This document shows, piece by piece, positions 27,531-39,884 of a stretch of DNA of 64,000 bases; position 1 is the stretch's first letter; every line of letters begins with the position of its first letter. The notes below the pieces were generated by a model that saw only the letters and a program-made list of their open reading frames with translations, did not search any database and was not told where the DNA came from. A program made the translations under genes and the position numbers. The DNA lies in assembly GCF_024298965.1 (NCBI RefSeq), contig NZ_CP085193.1, forward strand, positions 2,294,001 to 2,358,000, read 5' to 3'. The DNA is from Streptomyces rapamycinicus NRRL 5491 (GTDB lineage Bacteria > Actinomycetota > Actinomycetes > Streptomycetales > Streptomycetaceae).

Positions 27531-27905
27531 TCAGCTCTTCAGCCGCTCCCGCAGTTCCTCGACATCCGCCAGGAACCACGTCTGCCGTCCCCGGTCGCAC
27601 TCACGGACGAAGTCCCGCAGCGCCGAACTGTCCTCCGTATGACGGGAGATGTCGCCGAGGACCACCAGCCCCATGGCGTACTGCACGAACTTCTGGATGA
27701 TGTCCCCGGCCACGCGCGTGCTCAGCCGGAAGAACGCCTCGTCGAACCGCTCGACCGGGATGACGACCCACTGGGCGCCCTGATATCCGGCGTTGCCGAT
27801 GAGATCCAGCGCGTCGCGTTCACCGCCGATGGTCTCGCCCTCGGCGGCACACATCAGGACGGGGACGCCATGGATCGTCTGCAGGTCGCTCGTGAGGTCG
27901 CTCAT
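27531..27905 (-). CDS. DUF4180 domain protein
   Basis: A 124-residue soluble protein resembling the DUF4180 family (GVPVLMCAAEGETIGGERDALDLIGNAGYQGAQWVVIPVERF, here quoted only to show the beta-rich start; the shorter signature is WVVIPVERFDEAFF). The C-terminal half is helical (GDIIQKFVQYAMGLVVLGDI). DUF4180 proteins have no assigned biochemical role that I know of. It converges with the PBP gene 24 bp away and is divergent from the ROK regulator at 28114. Confidence 0.75.
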   Translation of the reverse strand: MSDLTSDLQTIHGVPVLMCAAEGETIGGERDALDLIGNAGYQGAQWVVIPVERFDEAFFRLSTRVAGDIIQKFVQYAMGLVVLGDISRHTEDSSALRDFVRECDRGRQTWFLADVEELRERLKS

Positions 27906-28031
27906 GGCGGTCAGGCTAAGCGCCGCACGCGGGCGCGGTCGACGGCATTATGGGTCCCATCCGCCGGGCAGGTCCCGCTCCCCGGCTCCACCAGTTGTCC
28001 CGACGCTTCGTACAAGGGTTGGTCGAAGGGG

Positions 28032-28061
28032 TTGTCTATGGTCTGGCCCACACTCTAGCCT
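28032..28061 (+). promoter_or_regulatory. Candidate promoter of the ROK regulator gene
   Basis: TTGTCT (28032-28037), an 18-bp spacer and TAGCCT (28056-28061), 52 bp before the GTG at 28114. The word GTCTATGG at 28034-28041 recurs at 29496-29503 in the promoter of the ABC operon, and may be an operator half-site. Confidence 0.4.
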
Positions 28062-28113
28062 GGCGCGGCACCCGCGACACAGCAGCACCCGCCCGCGCAG
28101 AGGGGATTCCGGC

Positions 28114-29346
28114 GTGAAGCGCACGTCCCGCGATATACGCACCGCCAACCGCTACGGGGTGCTGCGCCATATCGTGGCCCGATCCACCGTCTCCCGGCAG
28201 GAAGTGGCCGCCGCCACCGAGCTGAGCCTGGCCACCGTGGCGAATCTCGTCGGTGAGCTGCTCGACCTCGGGATGCTGGTCGAGGTCGGCTACGAGGACT
28301 CCGACGGCGGCCGGCCGCGCGGACTGGTCGCGGTCAACTCCTCGGGCGGCGCGCTGATCGGCGTGGATGTGGCGGAGACGTATATCCATGTCGAGCTGTT
28401 CGACCTGGCACTGACCGTCCTGGCCCGCGCCGACGAGGAGTTGCGCCCGGCGGAGAACGACCCGGCCAGGGTGGTGGCGCATATCGCCGCCGCCGTGTCC
28501 TCGGTGGTCGAGCAGGCGGATGTGGCCGCGGACCGGGTGCTGGGCGTCGGCGTCAGCATGCCGGGCCAGGTGGACCGCGAGGGCGGGGTCTCGGTCTTCG
28601 CCCCCAACTGGGACTGGCATGACGTCCCGCTGCTGCGGCTGCTGGCCGAGCACATCCCCTACCCCCTCCACCTCGACAATCCGCTGCGCGCCTGCACGGT
28701 GGCCGAGCAGTGGTTCGGGGCGGCTCGCGGGCGGAACGACGCCGTGGTGGTCAACCTCGGTACGGGCGTGGGGGCCGGGCTGGCGCTCGGCGGCACCCTG
28801 CACCGCGGGGTCAGCAACAGCGCCGGGGAGTGGGGGCACACCACCCTCATCATGGACGGACGACAGTGCCACTGCGGCAACCAGGGCTGTGTGGAGACCT
28901 ATGTCGGCGCCCCCGGCATCATGCGGAACCTGCGCGAGCTGAGCCCGGACAGCCCGCTGCTGCACCCGGACGACCAGACGGCCACCATCGAGGCGCTCGG
29001 CCGGGGCCTGGCGGAGGGCGATCCGGTGGCCATGAAGGTCGTGCGGGCCACCGCGCGCTACCTCGGCGCCGCCCTCGCCGATCTGGTCAATCTGCTCAAC
29101 CCGGAAGTGATCGTGCTCAGCAGCTGGGTGGCGGCGGCCCTCGGTGAGCCGCTGCTCGCCGAGGTACGCGAGGCGGTGGCGGTGCGCGCGCTGCGCCGCC
29201 CGCTGGCGAACACCGAGATCGTGCTGTGCCCGATCCCGTCCAACCCCGTGAGTCTCGGCGCGGCGACCTTCGCCCTGGAAGGCTCGCTGGCGTCGGTGGG
29301 TCTGAAGAACCGCCGCACCACGCCGAGGAACCGCGGCACGGCCTGA
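28114..29346 (+). CDS. ROK-family transcriptional regulator
   Basis: About 410 residues. The N-terminal winged helix (VLRHIVARSTVSRQEVAAATELSLATVANLVGELL region, about residues 15-50) precedes a ROK sugar-kinase-like domain. Zinc-site pattern CHCGNQGC with the preceding GEWGHTTL is intact, and LGTGVGAGLALGG forms the phosphate loop. Whether it still binds or phosphorylates sugar is unknown; most ROK proteins with a winged helix are repressors. The GTG start is chosen because the helix-turn-helix begins directly after it. It lies just upstream of the ABC/GH2 sugar operon, which it probably controls. Confidence 0.9.
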   Translation: MKRTSRDIRTANRYGVLRHIVARSTVSRQEVAAATELSLATVANLVGELLDLGMLVEVGYEDSDGGRPRGLVAVNSSGGALIGVDVAETYIHVELFDLALTVLARADEELRPAENDPARVVAHIAAAVSSVVEQADVAADRVLGVGVSMPGQVDREGGVSVFAPNWDWHDVPLLRLLAEHIPYPLHLDNPLRACTVAEQWFGAARGRNDAVVVNLGTGVGAGLALGGTLHRGVSNSAGEWGHTTLIMDGRQCHCGNQGCVETYVGAPGIMRNLRELSPDSPLLHPDDQTATIEALGRGLAEGDPVAMKVVRATARYLGAALADLVNLLNPEVIVLSSWVAAALGEPLLAEVREAVAVRALRRPLANTEIVLCPIPSNPVSLGAATFALEGSLASVGLKNRRTTPRNRGTA

Positions 29347-29369
29347 GGAACGCTGTCCGAGGAACACCA

Positions 29370-29383
29370 TGGGAGCGTTCCCA
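29370..29383. promoter_or_regulatory. CebR-like LacI-family operator
   Basis: TGGGAGCGTTCCCA, one base off the CebR box TGGGAGCGCTCCCA, inside a longer dyad CATGGGA..TCCCATG. It lies 24 bp after the ROK gene stop and 197 bp before the ABC operon start codon. No CebR-type gene is in the window. Confidence 0.65.
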
Positions 29384-29481
29384 TGGCGGCTTCCGCACCC
29401 CTTTCGTTCGACGCCTCGAACCGCCCGACATCGCCCTGCCGCAACGTCACCACCCTTACCGCACCCACTTCGTCTAACCCC

Positions 29482-29510
29482 TTGCCGAAGTCTTCGTCTA
29501 TGGCTAACGT
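29482..29510 (+). promoter_or_regulatory. Promoter of the ABC transporter/GH2 operon
   Basis: TTGCCG (29482-29487), a 17-bp spacer and TAACGT (29505-29510). A 9-bp direct repeat CTTCGTCTA (29468-29476 and 29492-29500, 24 bp apart) straddles the -35, a likely regulator site. Confidence 0.5.
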
Positions 29511-29566
29511 CCCGCTGCACCAAGGAACGTGACGGAACCTGGCGGCGACGGAGACGAGGACGTCAT

Positions 29567-30823
29567 ATGTCGAACATCAGCAGAGGCAGGGACTGGGACC
29601 GCCGCGGCGTGCTGCGCGCGATGGGTGGAGTGGCGGCCCTCGGCGGACTCGCCGCCTGCGGTTCGAACACCGGCCGCTCGGGCGGCGGCGGTAAGTCGAT
29701 CAAGCAGATGTACCACGCCTATGGAGAGCAGGGCACCCAGCAGGCCGCGAAGAAGTTCGCCGACGCCTACGACAAGGCCAAGGTCACCATCGAATGGGTG
29801 CCGGGCGAATACGAGTCGAAACTGGCGACCACCCTGCTGGGATCCGGGGCTCCGGATGTCTTCGAGTACCACCCCGATCTCCAGCTGGTGCGCTCCCGGC
29901 AGATCGTTCCGCTCGACGACATCATCGCCGATGTCAAGGACGACTTCCTGCCGGAGGACATCGCGGCGAATTCCGTGGACGGGAAGGTCTACGGCATCCG
30001 CATGATCGACGATCCGCAGTTCTTCTTCTACCGCAAGTCCCTCTTCGAGAAGGCCGGGGTCAAGCCTCCGGCCACCTTCGACGAGCTGATCGACGCCGCG
30101 CACAAACTCACCAGCGGCAAGGTCAAGGGGCTCTACATCGGCCAGAACCTCAAGACCATCAGCAAGCCGCTGGTGTGGTCCACCGGCCCGCACTATCTGG
30201 ACGCGGACCACAGAATCGCCTACCACACCGACAATCTCGTGGAGACCCTCACCAAGGCGCGGGAGCTCTACAAGAGCAAGTCACTGCTGCTGGGCGCCCC
30301 GACCGAGGTCTGGGACCCGGCCAGTTTCCTCCAGGGCCTGTGTGCCATCCAATGGTGTGGCATCTGGGCGATACCGGCGATCCAGAAGGCGTTCGGCGAC
30401 GACTTCGGGATCTTCCCCTTCCCCAAGTCCGGCGCCGCGGGACGCCAGGTGGTCTACAACGGCGGCTGGTCCACCTATGTGTCCGCCAAGGCCAAGGACG
30501 TCGACGCGGCCAAGGCATTCGTCAAATGGCTGTGGATCGGCCAGAAGAAGTACCAGCAGGAGTGGGCGCTCGACTACGGGTTCCACATCCCCGCGCGCAA
30601 GAGCATCGCCGCAGGGGCGGACAAGCTCAAGAGCGGGGTGGCGGCCGAGGCGGTCGAGCTGTTCAACACCCACGGGGTCTTCGACGACCCGTACTGGACC
30701 GAGGGGATGTTCAACATCCTGCTCGACGCGGTGGTCAATTCGGTGCGCGACAGCAAGGATCCCGAAGCCGAACTCGACAGCGCCGACAAGAAGATCGAGC
30801 GCGCGCTGAAGAAGCTCGGATAG
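29567..30823 (+). CDS. ABC transporter extracellular sugar-binding lipoprotein
   Basis: A 418-residue family 1 solute-binding protein. The signal combines a twin-arginine-like DRRGVLRAM with the lipobox LAAC, so it is a probable Tat-exported lipoprotein. The mature part starts with a Gly/Ser linker and SIKQMYHAYGEQGTQQAAKKF, then VTIEWVPGEYESKLATTLL and VKDDFLPEDIAANSVDGKVYG, all typical of oligosaccharide binders. It is the first gene of the operon with two permeases and a GH2 enzyme, so the ligand is probably a galactoside. The ATPase is missing, as is common in Streptomyces, where MsiK serves many importers. Confidence 0.92.
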   Translation: MSNISRGRDWDRRGVLRAMGGVAALGGLAACGSNTGRSGGGGKSIKQMYHAYGEQGTQQAAKKFADAYDKAKVTIEWVPGEYESKLATTLLGSGAPDVFEYHPDLQLVRSRQIVPLDDIIADVKDDFLPEDIAANSVDGKVYGIRMIDDPQFFFYRKSLFEKAGVKPPATFDELIDAAHKLTSGKVKGLYIGQNLKTISKPLVWSTGPHYLDADHRIAYHTDNLVETLTKARELYKSKSLLLGAPTEVWDPASFLQGLCAIQWCGIWAIPAIQKAFGDDFGIFPFPKSGAAGRQVVYNGGWSTYVSAKAKDVDAAKAFVKWLWIGQKKYQQEWALDYGFHIPARKSIAAGADKLKSGVAAEAVELFNTHGVFDDPYWTEGMFNILLDAVVNSVRDSKDPEAELDSADKKIERALKKLG

Positions 30824-30842
30824 GCCGGCGACCGGAACCGTC

Positions 30843-31822
30843 ATGGCGACCACCACACCCACCCACAGCGCCGCCAAGGGCCGAACGGCCCGAGGAGCGG
30901 CCCCCGCCCGACGACGGCCGCGGGGTTTCGGCGGCTCCCGCGGCCGCACCCTCAACTTCTGGCTGTTCACCGGCCCGTTCCTGATCGGGCTGATCGTCTT
31001 CGTCTACGTGCCGATCGGCTGGAGCCTCTGGCTGAGCCTGCACAACGCCCAGGGCACCGTCGCCCCCACCGAGTTCGTCGGCCTCGACAACTACGCCGAT
31101 ATGCTCGGCGACGGCGATTTCGTGGACAGTCTCGTCAACTTCACGATCTTCGCCGCGATCATCGTGCCGATCACCTACGCCCTCTCCCTCACCCTCGCGC
31201 TGCTGGTCCACCGCATCCGCTTCATGAAGGCGTTCTTCCGGTCGGTCTTCTTCCTCCCCACCGCGTGCAGCTTCGTCGTGGCCTCGCTGGTGTGGAAGAT
31301 GTCGCTGTTCAACGGGTTGCGCTACGGGATGATGAACACCGTGCTGGGCTGGTTCGGCATCGACTCCGTCGCCTGGCTGGCCTCCCCGCACCCGCCCTGG
31401 TACTGGCTGGTGATCTGCTCCGCCCGGCTGTGGCTGCAGTGCGGCTTCTACATGATCCTCTTCCTGGCGGCGCTGCAGAACATCCCGCGTGAGCTGTACG
31501 AGGCGGCCGCCGTGGACGGCGCGAAACCCGGCTGGCAGACGTTCCGCCACATCACCCTGCCGCAGCTGCGCGCCACCTCGGTCGCGGTCGTCCTGCTGCT
31601 GCTCATCGCGGCGTACCAGGCGTTCGACGAGTTCTACAACATCCTCGACGAGGGCCGGGCCACCTGGGGCCGGCCGCCCCTGGTCGACCTCTATCTCCAG
31701 GCGCTCGGCGCCAACCAGGACTACGGCCACGCCAGCGCGGGCGCCCTGATCCTCGCCCTGCTGATCGCGCTGGTGACCCTGGCCCAGGGCAGGTTCCTCG
31801 GCTTCGGAAGGGGTGCTGAGAA

Positions 31823-31826
<4 letters not shown>
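30843..31826 (+). CDS. ABC sugar transporter permease (MalF type)
   Basis: A 327-residue permease with six predicted membrane helices after a basic, alanine-rich cytoplasmic N-terminus (about 35 residues). The EAA coupling loop reads ELYEAAAVDGAKPGWQTFRHITLPQL. It forms the channel with the next gene product. It starts 19 bp after the binding-protein gene, and its stop overlaps the following GTG. Confidence 0.93.
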
Positions 31827-35639
<3,813 letters not shown>

Positions 35640-35648
35640 CGGTCGTAC

Positions 35649-35683
35649 GGTCCGGGGCCGGTCCTGGCGACCGGCCCCGGACC
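35649..35683. terminator. Bidirectional terminator between the GH2 and DUF2264 genes
   Basis: A perfect 14-bp stem, GGTCCGGGGCCGGT / ACCGGCCCCGGACC, with a 7-nt loop, between convergent genes. The right arm belongs to a 19-bp direct repeat GGCCCCGGACCGGCGCGGC (35673-35691 and 35710-35728); the second copy reaches the first base of the DUF2264 stop codon. Confidence 0.7.
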
Positions 35684-35727
35684 GGCGCGGCCACTCGACC
35701 TGCACAGCAGGCCCCGGACCGGCGCGG

Positions 35728-37725
35728 CTACTCCACCCGCACCGCGCCCGCCGGTCCGAGCCGCGCCCGCCGCACCTCGCCGTCCCACCAGCTGACCGTC
35801 ACCAGATGGGTCCCGCCGTCCGCCGGGCCCGCGGCGGCGACGCGGACAAGGTCGGTCAGCGGGGGCGCGGCGGGGTCGGCCGTGAGCCGGGCGAGGCAAA
35901 GGAAGAGGTCGCCCCCGGCGCGGCCCGTCGTCTCACCGGCCAGCGCGGGTGAGACGGCGCGCCGGGCGAAGGCTGTGGGGGCGGCGGGCAGGACGCCGTC
36001 CCTCATCAGGCCGTGGAGCGGCAGCAGTTCGGACCGCGGCCCCTCCTCAGCCGCCGGGGGATCCGCGACCGCCCAGCCCGTCTGGCGGACCGCCCGGCCC
36101 GGCGCGGCGCCGGTCACCAGGTGGATCCGGACCTCCACGGCGCCGCGCACCAGCACCAGCGAGGTGACGCACACCTCCTCGCCCTCCGCCGGCTCCTCCC
36201 CCACCAGCCGCGCCCGATGGCGCGAGGCGGCCCAGCCGTCGCCCGCGCCCAGCGGCTCCAGCGCGGTGCGCAGGGAGATCCGGCCGCCGTGGACCAGGCC
36301 GAAGTGGTTGTCGGGGGCGACGCCGTAGGGGAAGGGGCCGGTGGCCGTGGAGTAGGCGAGGCGGGCGTAGTGGGGGTCGTCCTGGTCGGGGTCGCCGGGC
36401 GGCGGGAGGTGTTCGCTGCCGTGGTTGTGGAGCCGCACCAGACCGTCGTCCGCGGTGGACTGGAGCAGCCAGTTGGGGCCGGGGACGGCGCGCGTCACGT
36501 CCGCGCGCTCGGCGGGTCCCGGCTCCTCGCGCGCCGTCCACACCTCGTGGTCGGCCGGGAGCAGCAGTCCCAGGAAGCCCTTGGCGGCCCAGTACGGGGA
36601 GGCGGGGCCGGAGTACGGCTGGAGGACGCCGTCGTACGCGCCGTACCAGCCGGACGAGAGCAGCCCCCGGTCCGTCGTCGCGCCCCGGTCGAGGAAGTGG
36701 CGCAGGGCGCCGGAGGCGAGGCGGCGGGTGGTTCCGGGGCCGAGCGGGGTGTGGCCGGTGAGGGCGCCCAGCCACAGGGGCGCGGCGGCGGCGAAGCGGT
36801 ACGTCAGGGAGCGGCCCTGGTGCAACGGGGCGCCGTCGGCGCCGAAGAGGTGGGCGTAGTCGGCGAGATGGGTGGCCAGTCGGCCCCCGTAGCGGGTGAG
36901 CCGCTCGCCGTCCCGGGACAGCCATGCCTCGAGCGCCGGATACAGGTGCAGGGCCCAGCCGTTGTAGTAGTCGAAGGCGCGGCCCGCGCCGTCGCTGTAC
37001 CAGCCGTCGCCGGTGTACCAGGGCTCGATGCGCTCCAGCCCGCGCGCCACGGCGGCGCGGGCGGCCTCGGGCTCGATGCCCGCCTCGGCGAGGAAGCCGC
37101 CGACGGCGACGGGGAACAGCTCCCAGTTGCTGGGCACGGGTTCGGCGGTGAGCGCCTCCACCAGCCAGGCTCCCACCCGCTCCCGGACGCCGTCGTCGAG
37201 CCGGTCCCACAGCCAGGGGCGGGTGAGCCGCAGCCCGAGCGCGATGGAGGCGGACTCGACCAGCGGCTGGCTTCGGTCGGCGATCCGGGGCCAGTCCTCG
37301 GGTCCGTCGCCGCCGGGGTGTGCGGTGAGGGAGTGTGCGGTGCCGAGGTGTGCGGTGCCGGTGGCGAGCCCGTCCGCGTACCGCTCCAGCAGCCCGCCGG
37401 GATCGGCGCCGCGTGCGCCCGCGACGCGGAAGGCGGCCAGCAGAAACGTCCGGGCGAAGCCTTCCAGGCCGTCGGAGCGGGGGCCGGACCAGCTCGGCCG
37501 GTCGCCGGGGAGCGGGTAGAGGGCGCCGCCAGGGGTCGCGTACGGGGCGACGGCGGCGAGGAGTCCGTCGGCGGCGGCCTCCCAGTGGGCACGGGTCCAG
37601 CCGGTGCGGGGGCTGAGGTCGCGGTCCTCCGGGGGCAGCGCGAGACGCGGCGCGGGGCCTGGCGCGGGGCCTGGCGCGGGGCACGGCGCGGGGTGCGGCG
37701 TGGGGCGCGGGGCGCGGCCGGTCAT
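35728..37725 (-). CDS. DUF2264 domain protein, probable glycoside-degradation enzyme
   Basis: A 665-residue protein. After a Pro/Ala-rich start (PAPGPAPGPAPR repeats, coded by in-frame DNA repeats), the DUF2264 region begins at about residue 40 (GWTRAHWEAAADGLLAAV). It contains GFARTFLLAAFRVAG, VPSNWELFPVAVGGFLAEAG and DGAGRAFDYYNGWALHLYPALEAWLSR-type segments typical of an (alpha/alpha)6 barrel related to unsaturated glucuronyl hydrolases and heparinase-like folds. No signal peptide is seen. DUF2264 genes often sit in pectin and uronic-acid polysaccharide loci, which suits the esterase upstream. The ATG overlaps the stop of that esterase gene. A precise reaction cannot be given. Confidence 0.82.
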   Translation of the reverse strand: MTGRAPRPTPHPAPCPAPGPAPGPAPRLALPPEDRDLSPRTGWTRAHWEAAADGLLAAVAPYATPGGALYPLPGDRPSWSGPRSDGLEGFARTFLLAAFRVAGARGADPGGLLERYADGLATGTAHLGTAHSLTAHPGGDGPEDWPRIADRSQPLVESASIALGLRLTRPWLWDRLDDGVRERVGAWLVEALTAEPVPSNWELFPVAVGGFLAEAGIEPEAARAAVARGLERIEPWYTGDGWYSDGAGRAFDYYNGWALHLYPALEAWLSRDGERLTRYGGRLATHLADYAHLFGADGAPLHQGRSLTYRFAAAAPLWLGALTGHTPLGPGTTRRLASGALRHFLDRGATTDRGLLSSGWYGAYDGVLQPYSGPASPYWAAKGFLGLLLPADHEVWTAREEPGPAERADVTRAVPGPNWLLQSTADDGLVRLHNHGSEHLPPPGDPDQDDPHYARLAYSTATGPFPYGVAPDNHFGLVHGGRISLRTALEPLGAGDGWAASRHRARLVGEEPAEGEEVCVTSLVLVRGAVEVRIHLVTGAAPGRAVRQTGWAVADPPAAEEGPRSELLPLHGLMRDGVLPAAPTAFARRAVSPALAGETTGRAGGDLFLCLARLTADPAAPPLTDLVRVAAAGPADGGTHLVTVSWWDGEVRRARLGPAGAVRVE

Positions 37726-38852
37726 CGGAGCACCCCGGCGGGGACGATGCGCTGGGCCCGCAGTTCGCCGAGCACCAGCCGCGCGAACTCGGTGGCCCCG
37801 TGGGCGGAGGTGTGGGTGTTGTCGCGGGCCTCGTCGTAGAGGTACAGCCGCTTGGACCCCTCGGGGCCGAGCTCCTCCACGAGCCGCTTGGTGAGCGCGG
37901 TCAGATCGATGAGCGGTACGCCCCGCTCGGCGGCCAGCGCGCGCATCTCGGCGGGCAGGTTCACCCCGAGGCCGTTGATGTGCAGGGCGGTGGCGTTGTC
38001 GAGGGTGCCGTCGTCGTTGAACCAGCGGCGCACGATGGGGGTGACCAGTACGGGCTTGCCACCGCGCGCCCGTACGCCGTCGAGCAGCGCACCGAGGTTG
38101 GCGCGGTAGTCGGCGGCGGTCGTCTGCTTGTCGTTGTGGGCGAACTGGACGAGGACGGTGTCGCCCGGGCGGATCAGCGGGCGCATGGTGGCGAAGAGCC
38201 GGGGATCGGCGAGGAAGGAGCCCGAACTCTCGCCGGAGTCGGCGTAGTTGGCGACCGACAGCCCGCGCCGGAAGAACTGCGGCAGCTGCTGGCCCCAGCC
38301 GGTGTACGGGGCGGTGAGCTGGTCGCACACGGTGGAGTCCCCGGCGAGGAAGAGCTGGTGGCGGCGGCCGGGGGCGGCTTTGGTCATCTCGCTGACCTTG
38401 GCGGCCTCGCTGGACTTGGCGGCCTTGGATATCTCGGTGACCTTCAGACCGGTGAGGCGCGGCGCCCCACCGCCGAAGGTGAGGTCCAGCCCGGGGCTTC
38501 CACTCGGCCCGGTGGGCTCGCCCTCCGGTTCGCGTACGTTCACGGTGAAGGAGCGGATGAGCCGCTGCCCGGCGGCGGTCGGCGTGGCGGCGAGCATCGT
38601 CCGCCGCGACTCGGCGGTGACGCCGGTGGAGCCCGCCCGGGCGCCGCCGAGGACCGCCGTCACGTCGTACGTCCCCGGCGGGACATCGGCATGGCAGACG
38701 ATGGGCGCGGTGCCGGTGCACCGCGGGACGACCGCGGCCCTGGCCGCGGCCGGGCTTTCGCCGGGCCCGGAACCCCTGGCCCAGGCCGGGGCGCCCGGCA
38801 AGGCGGCGAGGCAGGCGGTGGCGGCCAGCAGTGCGGTACCGGCGCGTCTCAT
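37722..38852 (-). CDS. Secreted SGNH esterase, CE12 rhamnogalacturonan acetylesterase-like
   Basis: A 376-residue secreted protein with a Sec signal peptide (ATACLAALPGAPAWA). It has an N-terminal beta-sandwich of about 135 residues (TYDVTAVLGGARAGSTGV, LDLTFGG), a Lys/Ala/Ser-rich linker, then an SGNH hydrolase: Ser173 in AGDSTV, the Gly in YADSGESSGSF, Asn in FAHNDKQ, and Asp/His in DNTHTSAHGA. The N-terminal extension plus this catalytic part matches CE12 enzymes that remove acetyl groups from rhamnogalacturonan I. It leads the operon with DUF2264, under a palindrome at 38943. Confidence 0.88.
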   Translation of the reverse strand: MRRAGTALLAATACLAALPGAPAWARGSGPGESPAAARAAVVPRCTGTAPIVCHADVPPGTYDVTAVLGGARAGSTGVTAESRRTMLAATPTAAGQRLIRSFTVNVREPEGEPTGPSGSPGLDLTFGGGAPRLTGLKVTEISKAAKSSEAAKVSEMTKAAPGRRHQLFLAGDSTVCDQLTAPYTGWGQQLPQFFRRGLSVANYADSGESSGSFLADPRLFATMRPLIRPGDTVLVQFAHNDKQTTAADYRANLGALLDGVRARGGKPVLVTPIVRRWFNDDGTLDNATALHINGLGVNLPAEMRALAAERGVPLIDLTALTKRLVEELGPEGSKRLYLYDEARDNTHTSAHGATEFARLVLGELRAQRIVPAGVLR

Positions 38853-38942
38853 GGGGGCTCCTCGGCTCGGCTCAGTTCGGCGATGGAGGTTCGCCGATGG
38901 CGGGGGAAGCTACGGTCGGCCGCCTGACCATACGCCGTGTCG

Positions 38943-38954
38943 GCAAGCGCTTGC
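38943..38954. promoter_or_regulatory. Perfect LacI-type palindrome upstream of the CE12 gene
   Basis: GCAAGCGCTTGC, a perfect 12-bp dyad with the central CG typical of LacI-family operators, 90 bp upstream of the CE12 start. It differs from both the rhamnose-type and the CebR-like boxes, so a third repressor is implied. Confidence 0.6.
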
Positions 38955-39047
38955 TAGAGGGCACAAACGTCAGCGGGGGCCACCCGAGAGGCGGCCCCCG
39001 CAAGTGTTTTCCGCCGGACGCGGAGGACGCGGACGGTCGTACGCGGC

Positions 39048-39503
39048 TTACCCGTTCCTGCCCCGCAGGGCATCGAGCGCCCGGTCCGCGTGCACGCCCA
39101 TCCGGAACTCGCTCTTGACGATCTCCAGCACCTTGCGATCGGTATCGATCACAAAGGTGACCCGCTTGGTCGGCACCGCCGCGATCCCGCGCTTCACCCC
39201 GAACCGCTCCCGCACGGTCCCCTCCGGGTCCGACAGCAGCGGATAGCCGAAGGAGTACGCATGGGCGAACTCCGCCTGCTTCTCGACCGAATCGGCGCTG
39301 ACCCCGACCGGCTGGGCACCCAGCTCCTTGAACTCCGCCGCGATGTCCCGGAAGTGGCACGCCTGTTTGGTACAGCCGGGGGTGAAGGCCGCCGGATAGA
39401 AGAACAGCACCACCGGGCCGTCCGCCAGCAGCCCGCTGAGCGAACGGACGGTGCCGCTCTCATCCGGCAGTTCGAAGTCCTCGACCACATCACCGATGTC
39501 CAT
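39048..39503 (-). CDS. bcp: Thioredoxin-dependent peroxiredoxin (Bcp/PrxQ)
   Basis: A 151-residue cytosolic peroxidase that reduces hydroperoxides with thioredoxin. The peroxidatic Cys44 sits in FTPGCTKQAC and the resolving Cys49 five residues on, the two-Cys PrxQ pattern; FFYPAAFTPGC and GVSADSVEKQAEFA are standard family segments. It is convergent with nothing close and probably monocistronic. It is unrelated in function to the neighbouring sugar genes. Confidence 0.94.
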   Translation of the reverse strand: MDIGDVVEDFELPDESGTVRSLSGLLADGPVVLFFYPAAFTPGCTKQACHFRDIAAEFKELGAQPVGVSADSVEKQAEFAHAYSFGYPLLSDPEGTVRERFGVKRGIAAVPTKRVTFVIDTDRKVLEIVKSEFRMGVHADRALDALRGRNG

Positions 39504-39539
39504 GAGGGCACGCTACCGGCCGACGCGCCCGGCGGAGCG

Positions 39540-39848
39540 TCAGTAGCGCAACCGGGCGGTATGGCCGTCGATGCGCAGGATGCATTCGGTGAACAGCGCC
39601 ATCGACGGACTGTCGTCCGTGGGGACCAGCCGCAGCCCGAGGTCCATGATGGACCGGATGACCTGGGCGGTACGGCTTCCGTCGGGATCCTGTCCGCGCA
39701 GCGCGGACCACGCCTCGAACTGCGCCCGGACCGTCTCCCACGCCGGGCCCGGCGTGAAGTGACACAGAAAAACCGGCTGGTCGACCCCGTACTGGCGTAA
39801 CTCGCCGACTGCGGCCTCACCTTGCATAAGCCACCATGTGGCACTCAT
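39540..39848 (-). CDS. Small protein of unknown function
   Basis: 102 residues from the ATG at 39848 (a GTG at 39869 would add seven). The sequence starts MSATWWLMQGEAAVGELRQYG, continues with DQPVFLCHFTPGPAWETVRAQFEAW and ends ECILRIDGHTARLRY, a mixed alpha/beta profile without membrane segments. Conserved-looking aromatic and Gly residues and normal codon use argue that it is real. I do not recognise the family. It lies between the peroxiredoxin and amidase genes on the same strand. Confidence 0.7.
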   Translation of the reverse strand: MSATWWLMQGEAAVGELRQYGVDQPVFLCHFTPGPAWETVRAQFEAWSALRGQDPDGSRTAQVIRSIMDLGLRLVPTDDSPSMALFTECILRIDGHTARLRY

Positions 39849-39884
39849 CTCGTCCCTAACTCCGTACACGGGAGTGGATACCCA

